Assembly (NCBI GenBank): GCA_003565155.1
Contig: PXDB01000015.1
Location: forward strand, 1 to 54,191
From: Nitriliruptoraceae bacterium
GTDB lineage: Bacteria > Actinomycetota > Nitriliruptoria > Nitriliruptorales > Nitriliruptoraceae
Length of the DNA: 54,191 nucleotides
Reading direction: 5' to 3'
Below are positions 40,674 to 48,686 of this stretch, piece after piece. A program made the position numbers and the translations under genes. The notes below the pieces were generated by a model, which was not told the DNA's origin, searched no databases, and worked only from the letters and a program-made list of their open reading frames with translations. The stretch's first letter is position 1. Every line of letters begins with the position of its first letter.

Positions 40674-42569
40674 TCAGGCCGGTTGGCCCAACAGCTGGCG
40701 CCGGCGCCGCTGGAGCTCGGCCAGTTCCCGCTGCACGGCCAGGACCCGGTCGGGGTCGGTGGTGTGGCTGAGCCGGGACAGCTCGTCGCGCAGCGCCCGG
40801 GCCGCGGCGTCCACCCGATCGACCAGCAGCCGTCGGATCCGGCCCGCCACGACCTCGGCGACCAGATCGGGGTCGGAGGTCTCCGGGTCATCTTCCAGCG
40901 CCAGCGCGCGGAGCAGCCCCCGGACGCGGTCGTCCTCGGCGGCGTCCACGATCGCCCGCAGCGGCGCTGCCGGTCCCCCACCGGCCTGGATCGCCCGCAG
41001 GACGGCGCGGGCGTCGGGGTGGCTGAGATCGCGTTCCTCGAGCTCGCCCGCCTCCGGCGGCAGGTGCTCGGGGTGCTGGAGCAGGGCCCGCAGGGCGGCC
41101 CGCTCCAGACGTGCCCGGGCCGCGGTCAGGGACGCACCGGCGGCCCCGCCCGGCTCCGGCCGGGCGGGCCCGCGGCCCTCACGTGCCGGGCCTGCTGCCG
41201 CGACGGCCACCCCCTCGTGCGCGTCGAGCTGCACGCCGAGCCGGGCGGCGGTCTCGGCGACGAACCCGTAGGCGTAGCCGATGCGCTCCGCGATCTCGGT
41301 GCGGGCCCACTCCCGGCGGAGATCCGGGTCGGCCTCCCGACCGAGGATCGTCAGCGCATCCTTGAGCGCGGCGGTGCGGCCGGACTCCGTCGTCAGGTCG
41401 CCCGCGGCGAGGTGGTGGCGGAGCACGAAGGGCACCACGGGTGTGGCTGCGGCGACGGCGGCGGCGACCCCCTCGGACCCCACCTCGGCGACGAGGTCGG
41501 CGGGGTCGCTGGTCTCCGGCAGCACGAGGACGCGCAGGTCCAGGCTGACCCCCTGCCCGTCGCCCTCCAGCTCGCGGGCGGCCTCCCACGCGCGTTCCGC
41601 CGCCTTGACCCCGGCGGCGTCACCGTCGAAGGCGAGCACCACACGGGCGGCGTACCGGGCGAGCGTGCGCAGGTGCTCCACACCGACGGCCGTCCCGCAG
41701 GTGGCCACGCTGTAGCCCACACCCGCCTGGTGTAGGGCCATGACGTCGGTGTAGCCCTCGCACACCAGGACCTGCTCCGCACGCACGATCTCCGAGCGCG
41801 CCTGGTGCACCCCGTAGAGCACCCGGGTCTTCTTGTACAGCGGGGTCTCGGAGGAGTTGAGGTACTTCGGCGGGTCGAACCCGCCGTAGTCCAGGCCCGG
41901 CAGGATGCGGCCACCGAAGCCGATGACGTCGCCGCTGGTGTCGTGGATCGGGAACATCAGCCGCCCGCGGAAGCGGTCGCGCAGCCCGCCCCGCTCGGTC
42001 CGCGCCACCAGGCCGGTGGTGACCAGGTCCTGCTCGCTGTACCCGTCGGCAGTGAGCGCCCGGGCCATGGCGTCGAAGCGGTTCGGGGCGTAGCCGAGCT
42101 CGAACCGCTCCGCGTCCGCCCGGGAGAAGCTGCGGGAGACCAGGTAGTCCCGGGCGACCCTGCCCTCCTCGGCGTAGAGCTGGGCGACGAGGAAGTCGCG
42201 GGCCGCGGCGGTGACGGCCACCAGACGGGTGCGCTCGCCCACCGCACGTCGCTCACGGGCGCTCATCTGCTCGTAGCGCAGCTGGAAGCCGGTGCGCCGG
42301 GCCAGGGACTCCACCGCCTCCGGGAACTCGAGACCCTCGATGCGCATCAGGAAGTCGTAGAGGTCCCCGGACACCCCGCACCCGAAGCAGTTGTAGAAGT
42401 TGCCCTCCGGGGTGACGGTGAAGGACGGGGTCTTCTCGGTGTGGAAGGGGCACAACCCCTTGAAGGCGCGGCCGGCCCGCTTCAGCGTGGTGTACTCCCC
42501 CACCACGGCGACGATGTCCGCCTGGGTGCGCAGCGCCTCGATGTCGTCCTTGACGATCCGTCCCGCCAC
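40674..42569 (-). CDS. dnaG: DNA primase DnaG
   Basis: A 631-residue primase. CHC2 zinc finger: Cys40-x2-His43 and Cys61-x2-Cys64. The catalytic core has RGLRDRFRGRLMFPI-type residues, GFGGRIL, and the TOPRIM motifs VLVCEGYTDVMAL (Glu) and VVLAFDGDAAG (DxD). The C-terminal ~130 residues are the helicase-interaction domain. The start is GTG at 42567-42569, preceded by GGGAGGG 3-4 bases upstream; the upstream MPARREGS extension is less likely. It makes RNA primers for lagging-strand synthesis with DnaB. Confidence 0.96.
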   Translation of the reverse strand: MAGRIVKDDIEALRTQADIVAVVGEYTTLKRAGRAFKGLCPFHTEKTPSFTVTPEGNFYNCFGCGVSGDLYDFLMRIEGLEFPEAVESLARRTGFQLRYEQMSARERRAVGERTRLVAVTAAARDFLVAQLYAEEGRVARDYLVSRSFSRADAERFELGYAPNRFDAMARALTADGYSEQDLVTTGLVARTERGGLRDRFRGRLMFPIHDTSGDVIGFGGRILPGLDYGGFDPPKYLNSSETPLYKKTRVLYGVHQARSEIVRAEQVLVCEGYTDVMALHQAGVGYSVATCGTAVGVEHLRTLARYAARVVLAFDGDAAGVKAAERAWEAARELEGDGQGVSLDLRVLVLPETSDPADLVAEVGSEGVAAAVAAATPVVPFVLRHHLAAGDLTTESGRTAALKDALTILGREADPDLRREWARTEIAERIGYAYGFVAETAARLGVQLDAHEGVAVAAAGPAREGRGPARPEPGGAAGASLTAARARLERAALRALLQHPEHLPPEAGELEERDLSHPDARAVLRAIQAGGGPAAPLRAIVDAAEDDRVRGLLRALALEDDPETSDPDLVAEVVAGRIRRLLVDRVDAAARALRDELSRLSHTTDPDRVLAVQRELAELQRRRRQLLGQPA

Positions 42570-42605
42570 GCTGCCCTCCCGACGCGCCGGCACCGTAGCG
42601 CCGGG

Positions 42606-43040
42606 TCAGTCGGCCACGTTGCCGTCGTCCCAGTCGGGATCGAGCTCGACGAGGAAGTCGGTGATGCGCACCACCTCGGCGTCCTCACCGATCTCCCGCG
42701 CCGCGGCCCGCAACCGCACCAGGCAGGCGAGGAACGGGCGGTTGCTGGCGACCGACCACCGCACGAACCCGCGGCCACCCCAGCCCGCCGCCCGCAGGGC
42801 ATCCAGCCCCCGGTGGTAGCCCACCCGGGCGTAGGCGTACCGCTCGACCGCGTCGCGCCCCTCGGCAGCCAGGGACGCCCACGCGGCGATGGATCCGGGT
42901 GCCGCGGCGACCACCTCGGCGATCGCGGCACGTCGCTGACCCGCGGGCGCCGCCACCGCCGCCTCGAGCGCCTCCTGCAGCTGCGGATCGGTGTCGGGCA
43001 GCACGGTCTCGTGCCGGTCGGCCATCGGGAGATCGGTCAC
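42606..43040 (-). CDS. DUF3151 family protein
   Basis: A 144-residue soluble protein of DUF3151, a family common in actinobacteria. The diagnostic core is AWASLAAEGRDAVERYAYARVGYHRGLDALR, then GWGGRGFVRWS, NRPFLACLVRL, and a C-terminal DFLVELDPDWDD. Function is unknown. Start candidates are GTG 43049, GTG 43040 and ATG 43025; 43040 has GAGG 8 bases upstream. The open frame continues upstream through a 15-bp tandem repeat encoding HVPEP-like units, but without a start codon. It is the first gene of the dnaG-rpoD strand block. Confidence 0.83.
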   Translation of the reverse strand: MTDLPMADRHETVLPDTDPQLQEALEAAVAAPAGQRRAAIAEVVAAAPGSIAAWASLAAEGRDAVERYAYARVGYHRGLDALRAAGWGGRGFVRWSVASNRPFLACLVRLRAAAREIGEDAEVVRITDFLVELDPDWDDGNVAD

Positions 43041-43052
43041 GGTGTGCACCTC

Positions 43053-43157
43053 GACGTGCGGTTCGGGGACGTGCGGTTCGGGGACGTGCGGTCCTGCGTC
43101 CTGCGGCTCGGGGACGTGCGGTGCGCGGACGGGCGGTCCGAGGTCCTGCCGTCCGTG
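43053..43157. repeat. 15-bp tandem repeat, seven imperfect copies
   Basis: Two perfect GACGTGCGGTTCGGG units (43053-43067, 43068-43082) are followed by five degenerate units at the same 15-base register (43083, 43098, 43113, 43128 and 43143). The array fills the intergenic space between the DUF3151 gene and the divergent M61 peptidase gene. Read in the DUF3151 frame each unit encodes PEPHV-type pentapeptides (HVPEP, QDAGP, QDLGP). It contains no spacers and is not a CRISPR. Confidence 0.85.
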
Positions 43158-43237
43158 CTCGCCCGGGAAGGTAGCGACGTGACGCTCGGTAGCCTGCGGT
43201 CGTCCCCAGCCCCCGCCACCGCACCCCGGGGAGCCTT

Positions 43238-44986
43238 TTGGCCGAGCCCATCCGCTACCAGGTCGACCTGACCGAGCGCCTCCACCACCTCGTACGGGTG
43301 CACATGACCGTGCCCGCCGAGCTGGCCGACGGGGGGCGGCTGGTCCTACCGGTGTGGACGCCGGGCAGCTACGTGGTGCGGGACTACGCCAAGCACGTGC
43401 AGACCATCTCGGCGGTCGACGCTGACGGTGCCGCCGTCGCGCTGACCCGGGAAGGCACCACCGCCTGGCGGCTGCCGGCCGGGGACCGCGGCGACATCCG
43501 CGTGGCGTGGGAGCTGTACGCCAACGACCTCAGCGTGCGGACCAACCACGTCGACGACCACCACGCGCTGCTGATCCCTGCGGCGACCTTCCTGTGCATC
43601 GACGGTGCCGAGGACCGCGCCCACGAGGTGTACCTGCCGCCCGTGCCGGACACCCACCGCGTGTTCTCCCTGCTGCCGGCCACCGACCAGGCGGACACCT
43701 ACCGGGCCGATGACCGCGACCACCTGATCGACAGCGCCTTCGAGGTCGGCGACCTCCCGCACACCACCACCGAGGTGGAGGGGATCCCCCACACCTTCGT
43801 GTGGGCCGGCCACGGCGGTGCCCCCGAACTCTCCCGCATCGCCGACGATCTCGCGGCCATCGCGACGGTCAGCCGGGAGGTCTTCGGCGGCCCGTTGCCC
43901 ACCGGTGCCTACACCGTGCTGTGCGCGGGCTGGGACGCCGGCGGTGGTGGGCTGGAGCACCGGGACGGCGCGGTGCTCCAGATGCCGGTGCACACCTTCC
44001 AGGACCCGGAGCTGACCGCCCGCTTCCAGTCCCTCCTCGCCCACGAGTACCTCCACCTGTGGAACGTCAAGCGGCTGGTCCCCGCGGATCTCGTCCGGCC
44101 CGTCTACGACCGCCCGACGCACTCGGAGTCGCTGTGGGTCGCCGAGGGGTGGACGGCCTACTACGACGAGCTGCTGCCGACCCGGGCCGGGGTGTGGCAC
44201 CCGCGGCGGCTGCTGGACACCCTCCAGTCGACGTGGGCCCGCACCCGCGACACCCCCGGGGTCCACCGACAGAGCCTGCGCCAGGCCTCGCACGAGGCGT
44301 GGATCAAGCACTACGTCCGCGACCACAACGCACCCAACGTGATGACGGACTACTACGGACACGGCTCCCTGGTCGCCTTCGAACTGGACCTGCGGCTCCG
44401 CGCGGCGGACCCGGACGGGGACGGCATGGACGCGGTGTTCCGGCTGCTGTGGGAACGGCACGCCCACGACCCGGTCGGGTTCGGCGAGCAGGACGTGCTC
44501 GACGCCCTGGCCGCCGTCGGCGACGACGATCTCGCCGACCTGGCGGAGACCCGGGTGGCCACGCCCTGCCTGCCGGAGCTCGACGAGGTGGTGGCCACGG
44601 TCGGGCTGGCGTGGCGGACCGACCCCGCTCAGGCGGTCCCCCATCTCGGCGTCCAGCTCCGCGAGAGCGACACCGAGGTGGTGCTGGCCGCCGTGCTGCG
44701 CGACGGGCCGGCGTGGCAGGGTGGGCTGTCCGGCGAGGACCGGCTCGTGGCGATCGACGGGCGGACCGTGGCCCGGGGCCAGCTGGGCGCCGTGCTGGCC
44801 ACCTACGAGCCGGGAGCGCAGGTGACGGTGACCGTGGCACGCGGCCCCCGGCTGCTGACCCGCCCCGTGACCCTGGGCTCCCCGCGGCCAGCGCCCCGGT
44901 TGGTCGCCGCGCCGGACGCCGACGCCTCGGCGACGCGGGCGTTCGAGCGCTGGTGTGGCGCCGAGCACCGGGAGGTGGCCTCGTGA
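43238..44986 (+). CDS. M61-family (glycyl aminopeptidase-type) metallopeptidase with PDZ domain
   Basis: A 582-residue peptidase. The N-terminal beta-sandwich (about 1-170) shows LPVWTPGSYVVRDYAKHVQ, typical of family M61. The zinc site is HEYLH (His269, Glu270, His273) with Glu303 in AEGWTAYY as the third ligand; GGGLEH precedes it. A PDZ domain follows near the C-terminus (LGVQLRESDTEVVLAAVLRDGPAWQGGLSGEDRLVAIDG in composition). There is no signal peptide, so it is probably cytoplasmic. The TTG start follows GGGGAG 3 bases upstream; TAGCCT at 43190-43195 is a candidate -10. It overlaps the SRPBCC gene by 4 bases. Confidence 0.9.
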   Translation: MAEPIRYQVDLTERLHHLVRVHMTVPAELADGGRLVLPVWTPGSYVVRDYAKHVQTISAVDADGAAVALTREGTTAWRLPAGDRGDIRVAWELYANDLSVRTNHVDDHHALLIPAATFLCIDGAEDRAHEVYLPPVPDTHRVFSLLPATDQADTYRADDRDHLIDSAFEVGDLPHTTTEVEGIPHTFVWAGHGGAPELSRIADDLAAIATVSREVFGGPLPTGAYTVLCAGWDAGGGGLEHRDGAVLQMPVHTFQDPELTARFQSLLAHEYLHLWNVKRLVPADLVRPVYDRPTHSESLWVAEGWTAYYDELLPTRAGVWHPRRLLDTLQSTWARTRDTPGVHRQSLRQASHEAWIKHYVRDHNAPNVMTDYYGHGSLVAFELDLRLRAADPDGDGMDAVFRLLWERHAHDPVGFGEQDVLDALAAVGDDDLADLAETRVATPCLPELDEVVATVGLAWRTDPAQAVPHLGVQLRESDTEVVLAAVLRDGPAWQGGLSGEDRLVAIDGRTVARGQLGAVLATYEPGAQVTVTVARGPRLLTRPVTLGSPRPAPRLVAAPDADASATRAFERWCGAEHREVAS

Positions 44987-45465
44987 TGCAGGCTCCCGCT
45001 GGCGCCGACCCGGTGCACCTGATCCACCTCGACCGCACGGAGTGGTTCCCCCACAGTCCCCAGCACGTGTGGGCATGGATGTCGCGCACCGACCGCTTCC
45101 AGCAGTGGTGGCGGTGGTTACGCGAGTTCGAGACCGAGGGCGGGGGGCTCACCAGCGGGGGCGCGTTCCACGGGCTGGTGGTGCCACCGATCCCCTACCG
45201 CTTCCGGGTCGGCATCCACTTCGACGAGATCCGGCCGGCCGAGCGCATCATCGCCCAGCTGAGCGGTGACCTGCACGGCCCTGCGGACTGCTCACTGACC
45301 CCGGCGCGGGGTGGCTGCTCGCTCAACATCCGGTGGCACGTGGAGATGCGCAAGCCCGCGATGCGGGCCGCGGCCCGCTACGCCAAGGGGTTGCTCGTCT
45401 GGGGGCATGACCAGGTCATCGAGATCACCCTCAGCAGGTTCAAGGAGGAGATCGAGCGCCCCTGA
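44983..45465 (+). CDS. SRPBCC (polyketide cyclase/START-like) family protein
   Basis: A 160-residue protein of the SRPBCC fold: LDRTEWFPHSPQHVWAWMSRTDRFQQWWRWL at the N-terminus (helix-grip start), PIPYRFRVGIHFDEI in the sheet, NIRWHVEMRKPAMR and a long C-terminal helix GLLVWGHDQVIEITLSRFKEE. The fold binds hydrophobic ligands; the ligand is unknown. The GTG start overlaps the peptidase stop (GTGA) and has GGAGG 7 bases upstream; ATG at 44986 is the alternative. It is likely co-translated with the M61 peptidase. Confidence 0.85.
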   Translation: MMQAPAGADPVHLIHLDRTEWFPHSPQHVWAWMSRTDRFQQWWRWLREFETEGGGLTSGGAFHGLVVPPIPYRFRVGIHFDEIRPAERIIAQLSGDLHGPADCSLTPARGGCSLNIRWHVEMRKPAMRAAARYAKGLLVWGHDQVIEITLSRFKEEIERP

Positions 45466-45487
45466 CGCCCCCGGGCGTCCGCGTCGT

Positions 45488-45886
45488 TCACAGCAGGCGC
45501 GTCAGCTGCGTGATGCGGTCACGGACCTGCCCGAGGCGCCGGGTCAGCTCCGCGCGGTCGGCGGGGGGCACCGCCGGATCCGCGAGCTGCTCGCCCAGCA
45601 CGCCGACCTCGACGGTGAGCAGCTCCACCTCGGTGCGCAGGACGCGGACGTCCTCCACGGATGACAGCGGCCGGTGGGCGATCGCCTCCGACAACAGCTT
45701 GCGGGCGCGCTCGTCCTCGAGCAGGTCCGCAGGCGCGTCGGCCACCTCCAACAGGCGGTGGAGGTCGGGCAGCGCCCGCGAGGCCGGCAGCCGCTCCAGC
45801 ACGTCCTGCAGGCGGGTCAGGGCGCGCTCACGGTGGACCCACGACGGCGCCGCGTGCGGGTTCTGCCCCTCGCTGGCCTGGTCCAC
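45488..45886 (-). CDS. Helical/coiled-coil hypothetical protein
   Basis: A 132-residue protein, almost wholly helical by composition, with heptad-like Leu/Val/Glu stretches (DLHRLLEVADAPADLLEDERARKLLSEAIA and VRVLRTEVELLTVEVGVLGEQL in composition). No family is recognised. It may be a scaffold or subunit of a complex. The GTG start at 45886 is preceded by GAGGAG; a TAGCCT hexamer about 22 bases further upstream is a candidate -10. It converges on the SRPBCC gene with a 22-base gap. Confidence 0.6.
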   Translation of the reverse strand: MDQASEGQNPHAAPSWVHRERALTRLQDVLERLPASRALPDLHRLLEVADAPADLLEDERARKLLSEAIAHRPLSSVEDVRVLRTEVELLTVEVGVLGEQLADPAVPPADRAELTRRLGQVRDRITQLTRLL

Positions 45887-46011
45887 GGACCGCTCCTCGA
45901 CCCGCGTCAGGCTACAGCGCCACCGGCAGCGCGCGTCGGAGCCGGCACGACCACCGCGCACCGGGACCGGGGCGACTGGCCAGGAGCACCGGCCTCTGCC
46001 ACCCTGCCGGC

Positions 46012-46335
46012 ATGGACCGCATCCCCTCGGCTCGAGACCTGCAGGTGGCGGCGCGCGCGTGCGTGCTGTTGGCCTACGCCGTAGGGCTCGGCGGCGTGGC
46101 GGCCGGGACCTGGATGCTGCGCGAGGGCGACCTCGCCCTGGCCATCGTGCTGTGGCTGGTGACCTTCGCCGTCGGCGCCGCGCTGATGGGGATCTCCCTG
46201 CTGATCCGGGCCCTGTCCGGGATCCTGGCGCAGCTCACCCGCCTGCAATCCGACGTCGGGGTGCTCTCGGAGGACCGGGCACGCACGGCCGGCGGGCCGG
46301 CCCCGGGCGGCCGTGATCCCTGGCTACGGCACTGA
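46012..46335 (+). CDS. Small two-helix membrane protein
   Basis: A 107-residue protein with two hydrophobic helices (about 15-35 and 42-66) and a short coiled-coil-like tail (ILAQLTRLQSDVGVL) ending in Gly/Pro-rich residues. Function unknown. The ATG follows CACCCT-GCCGGC with a 6-base gap, the same spacing as the other predicted leaderless starts. Its 3' end overlaps the convergent Fe-S protein gene by 12 bases. Confidence 0.6.
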   Translation: MDRIPSARDLQVAARACVLLAYAVGLGGVAAGTWMLREGDLALAIVLWLVTFAVGAALMGISLLIRALSGILAQLTRLQSDVGVLSEDRARTAGGPAPGGRDPWLRH

Positions 46336-47661
46336 CGCCCCCACCCCACCACCCACCGCGCGTGCACCGCGGTGCACGACCGCGAGCAGTCCCCGCAGGA
46401 ACACCGAGCGCAGCGGTTCCACCGCCCGTAACGCGGTGCCGAGCGATGAGCGTTCGAGGTGCTGCAACAGGCGGGCCACGGCGACGGGACCGGCGCCGTC
46501 GAGGGTGTCGAGGAGCAGGTCGCCGAGCTTGCCGCGCTCGACGGCCATCGCGATCATCCGGTCCAGGGTGGTCTCGGGGGTGAAGGGCCGCCGTGGACGG
46601 GGTGCGAGCTCGATCGCCGCGAAGCGGCACTGGTCGACGCACACCCCGCAGCCGACGCACCGCTCCTCGTCCAGCACCGCCCACATCTGCCGTCGGCCCC
46701 GCCCCTGGCTGTCCACCCGCTCGATGGCCGCGGCGGGGCAGGCGGTCACGCACCCGCTGCGGCAGCCCCGGCAGGTGGCGGGGTCGATCTCGGCGATCCA
46801 GTTGGACGACACGATCGCGCCGTGCAGTCCGGCGGCACGGATCGCCCGGTACATCCCGCAGCAGCACCCACAGCAGTTGCAGAGATAGCCGACCCGTTCC
46901 TTGACGTTGTCGGCGGTCTGGGCGAGCCCCGCCGCCTTGGCTTCGGCGAGCACGGCCAACCCCTCATCTCGCGAGATCGGCTCCGCGAGCTCCGCGCGGA
47001 TCAGCGCCTCGGCGGCGCCGTCGAAGCTCATGCAGGTGCGCACCGGTGCGTCGCAGGCCTGGTCCAGCAGGCCCGCGTGGGTCCGGCACGGGCAGTTCGA
47101 CACCGCGACGGTGCGCGCACCGGCGACCACGCTGGTGGCGCGTTCCCAGTCCAGCACCTCGGTAGGTGGCCGGTCCGGGAGGGCCTCCTCGCGCACCAGC
47201 GCGCGGCCGACCTGCACGTTGCCCTCGAACACGCTGTGCGCGAAGGGGTACCCCTCCTCCCCGAACAGGTAGGTGTCGAAGAGTGCGGCGAGCTCCTCCA
47301 TCGGGGCGTCGTCGCGCGCCCGCATGAAGGTGAACTCGAAGAACCCGATCACCACCGGCGCCAACGCCACCCACCGCTCGCCCCGGTGCTCGAGGTCCAG
47401 CACCAGACCCCGACCTGCCATGCGGGTGCACACCGCGTGCAGCTCGGCGGGATCCCAGCGGAGGTCCTCGGCCAGCCGGTCGACCGCCACCAGGGAGGGC
47501 AGGTGTGCCGCGAGCTCGGCCTCCTCGGGGGTGAACAGCCGACGCAGGATCGCGCGGAACGCCGCCGAGTCGGGGGCACCGGTGGGCATGCGGTCGAGCC
47601 GCTGCTGGAGCCGGTGGTAGACCTCGTCGTCGCTGACCGTTGGGGACGGGGCGCCAGGCAC
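46324..47661 (-). CDS. Cysteine-rich 4Fe-4S protein with winged-helix-like N-terminus
   Basis: A 445-residue protein. The first ~105 residues have the composition of a winged helix (LAEDLRWDPAELHAVCTRMAGRGLV, ERWVAL). A second region has SNCPCRTH (Cys190, 192), Cys203 and Cys210. Then follows CNCCGCCCG (Cys261, 263, 264, 266, 267, 268), and two ferredoxin-type clusters: Cys297/300/304/308 and Cys335/338/341/345. It resembles the 4Fe-4S binding proteins with a CNCCGCCC motif found in anaerobes, thought to take part in electron transfer or redox sensing. The GTG start has GAGGAGG 6 bases upstream. Confidence 0.8.
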   Translation of the reverse strand: MPGAPSPTVSDDEVYHRLQQRLDRMPTGAPDSAAFRAILRRLFTPEEAELAAHLPSLVAVDRLAEDLRWDPAELHAVCTRMAGRGLVLDLEHRGERWVALAPVVIGFFEFTFMRARDDAPMEELAALFDTYLFGEEGYPFAHSVFEGNVQVGRALVREEALPDRPPTEVLDWERATSVVAGARTVAVSNCPCRTHAGLLDQACDAPVRTCMSFDGAAEALIRAELAEPISRDEGLAVLAEAKAAGLAQTADNVKERVGYLCNCCGCCCGMYRAIRAAGLHGAIVSSNWIAEIDPATCRGCRSGCVTACPAAAIERVDSQGRGRRQMWAVLDEERCVGCGVCVDQCRFAAIELAPRPRRPFTPETTLDRMIAMAVERGKLGDLLLDTLDGAGPVAVARLLQHLERSSLGTALRAVEPLRSVFLRGLLAVVHRGARAVGGGVGASVP

Positions 47662-47758
47662 ACGAGCCTCCTCACACGACGCGACCGACGCTACGACGGT
47701 CGGGGGACCGAGGTGTAGAGCCGATGGTCACGCCGGCGAGCGCTGCAGCTGCGCGCCC

Positions 47759-48631
47759 TCAGGTCCGCACGGGGGGCGGGGGGGGTTCCTCCTCCTCGAC
47801 CTCGACCGCCTGGTCTACACGACGCCGCGCCGTGACCAGCCACCGCAACGCGATGACGATCACGCCCGCCAGGCCCACGAGACCCAGCACCGCCGGTGGC
47901 GTGAGGATCAGGAACTCGGTGACCTGGATCTGGGCGATGTCACCGAGGCCGCTGGCCAGCTGCGGGACCGCGTAGGTCAGCAGCACCGCGGCCGCCACCC
48001 CCGGCCGGAGCCGCGGGGCGACGAACAGCAGCAGGGCGACCAGCACCGCGCCACTGACGCTGGCGACGGCGTCGACCCCGTCCAGGCGGGAGTACTCCGT
48101 GCGGGCGAAGGAGCGCATCGCGCCGGGCGGGGAGCGTTCGAGGGTCTGCAGCCCGACCGGCATCCAGGCGAGGACCGCCACGGCGACGTACGGGCCGATG
48201 GGCCCGGGCGCGGCGACCCACCAGGCGCCCTTCGGGCGCGACCACCACGCCAGTACGGCCGCCAGCAGGCCGAGCACCACGGCCACCGGTTCCCCGAGGA
48301 CCGCGACCACCTCGGCAGCGCCCGCGCCCTGCCACCAGCCGGGCTCCACGAGCTCCGGCAGGGTCGGCAGGCCGGCGGCGAGGCTGAGCAGCGCCGAGGT
48401 GACCACGACGGCGGTGCCGTGATGCACCCACCGCTTGGACAGCAGGAGCACACCACCGACGAGCCACGGCAGCGGCGAGAGGACCAGCCACACCCATCGG
48501 AAGGCGGACACCTCGACATCGGTGGCGATCAAGCCGAGGGTGGTCTGCAGCTCACGTTCGGTGATCAGGAAGGCGAGGATCAGCTCCCCGGCGACAGCCT
48601 GGGCGAGCACCGCGGCGAGACGACGGATCAC
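47759..48631 (-). CDS. Multi-pass membrane protein of unknown function
   Basis: A 290-residue protein with seven to eight hydrophobic segments and a C-terminal tail of Glu then Pro (EVEEEEPPPPP). No known transporter motif is present. A SPPGAMRSFARTEYSRLDGVDA segment forms a polar central loop. The GTG start has GGAGG 4 bases upstream; a minus-strand TACCCT about 30 bases upstream is a candidate -10. It follows glyS on the same strand with a 55-base gap. Confidence 0.65.
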   Translation of the reverse strand: MIRRLAAVLAQAVAGELILAFLITERELQTTLGLIATDVEVSAFRWVWLVLSPLPWLVGGVLLLSKRWVHHGTAVVVTSALLSLAAGLPTLPELVEPGWWQGAGAAEVVAVLGEPVAVVLGLLAAVLAWWSRPKGAWWVAAPGPIGPYVAVAVLAWMPVGLQTLERSPPGAMRSFARTEYSRLDGVDAVASVSGAVLVALLLFVAPRLRPGVAAAVLLTYAVPQLASGLGDIAQIQVTEFLILTPPAVLGLVGLAGVIVIALRWLVTARRRVDQAVEVEEEEPPPPPVRT

Positions 48632-48686
48632 AGCCTCCGAGGTCGGTGCTGTGAGGGTACGGGTCCACCGCGGGTCTGCCGCGAGC

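Noticed and set aside
43053..43157. CRISPR-like regular repeat
   Set aside because: The unit is 15 bases with no spacers and degenerates along the array; no cas genes are present.
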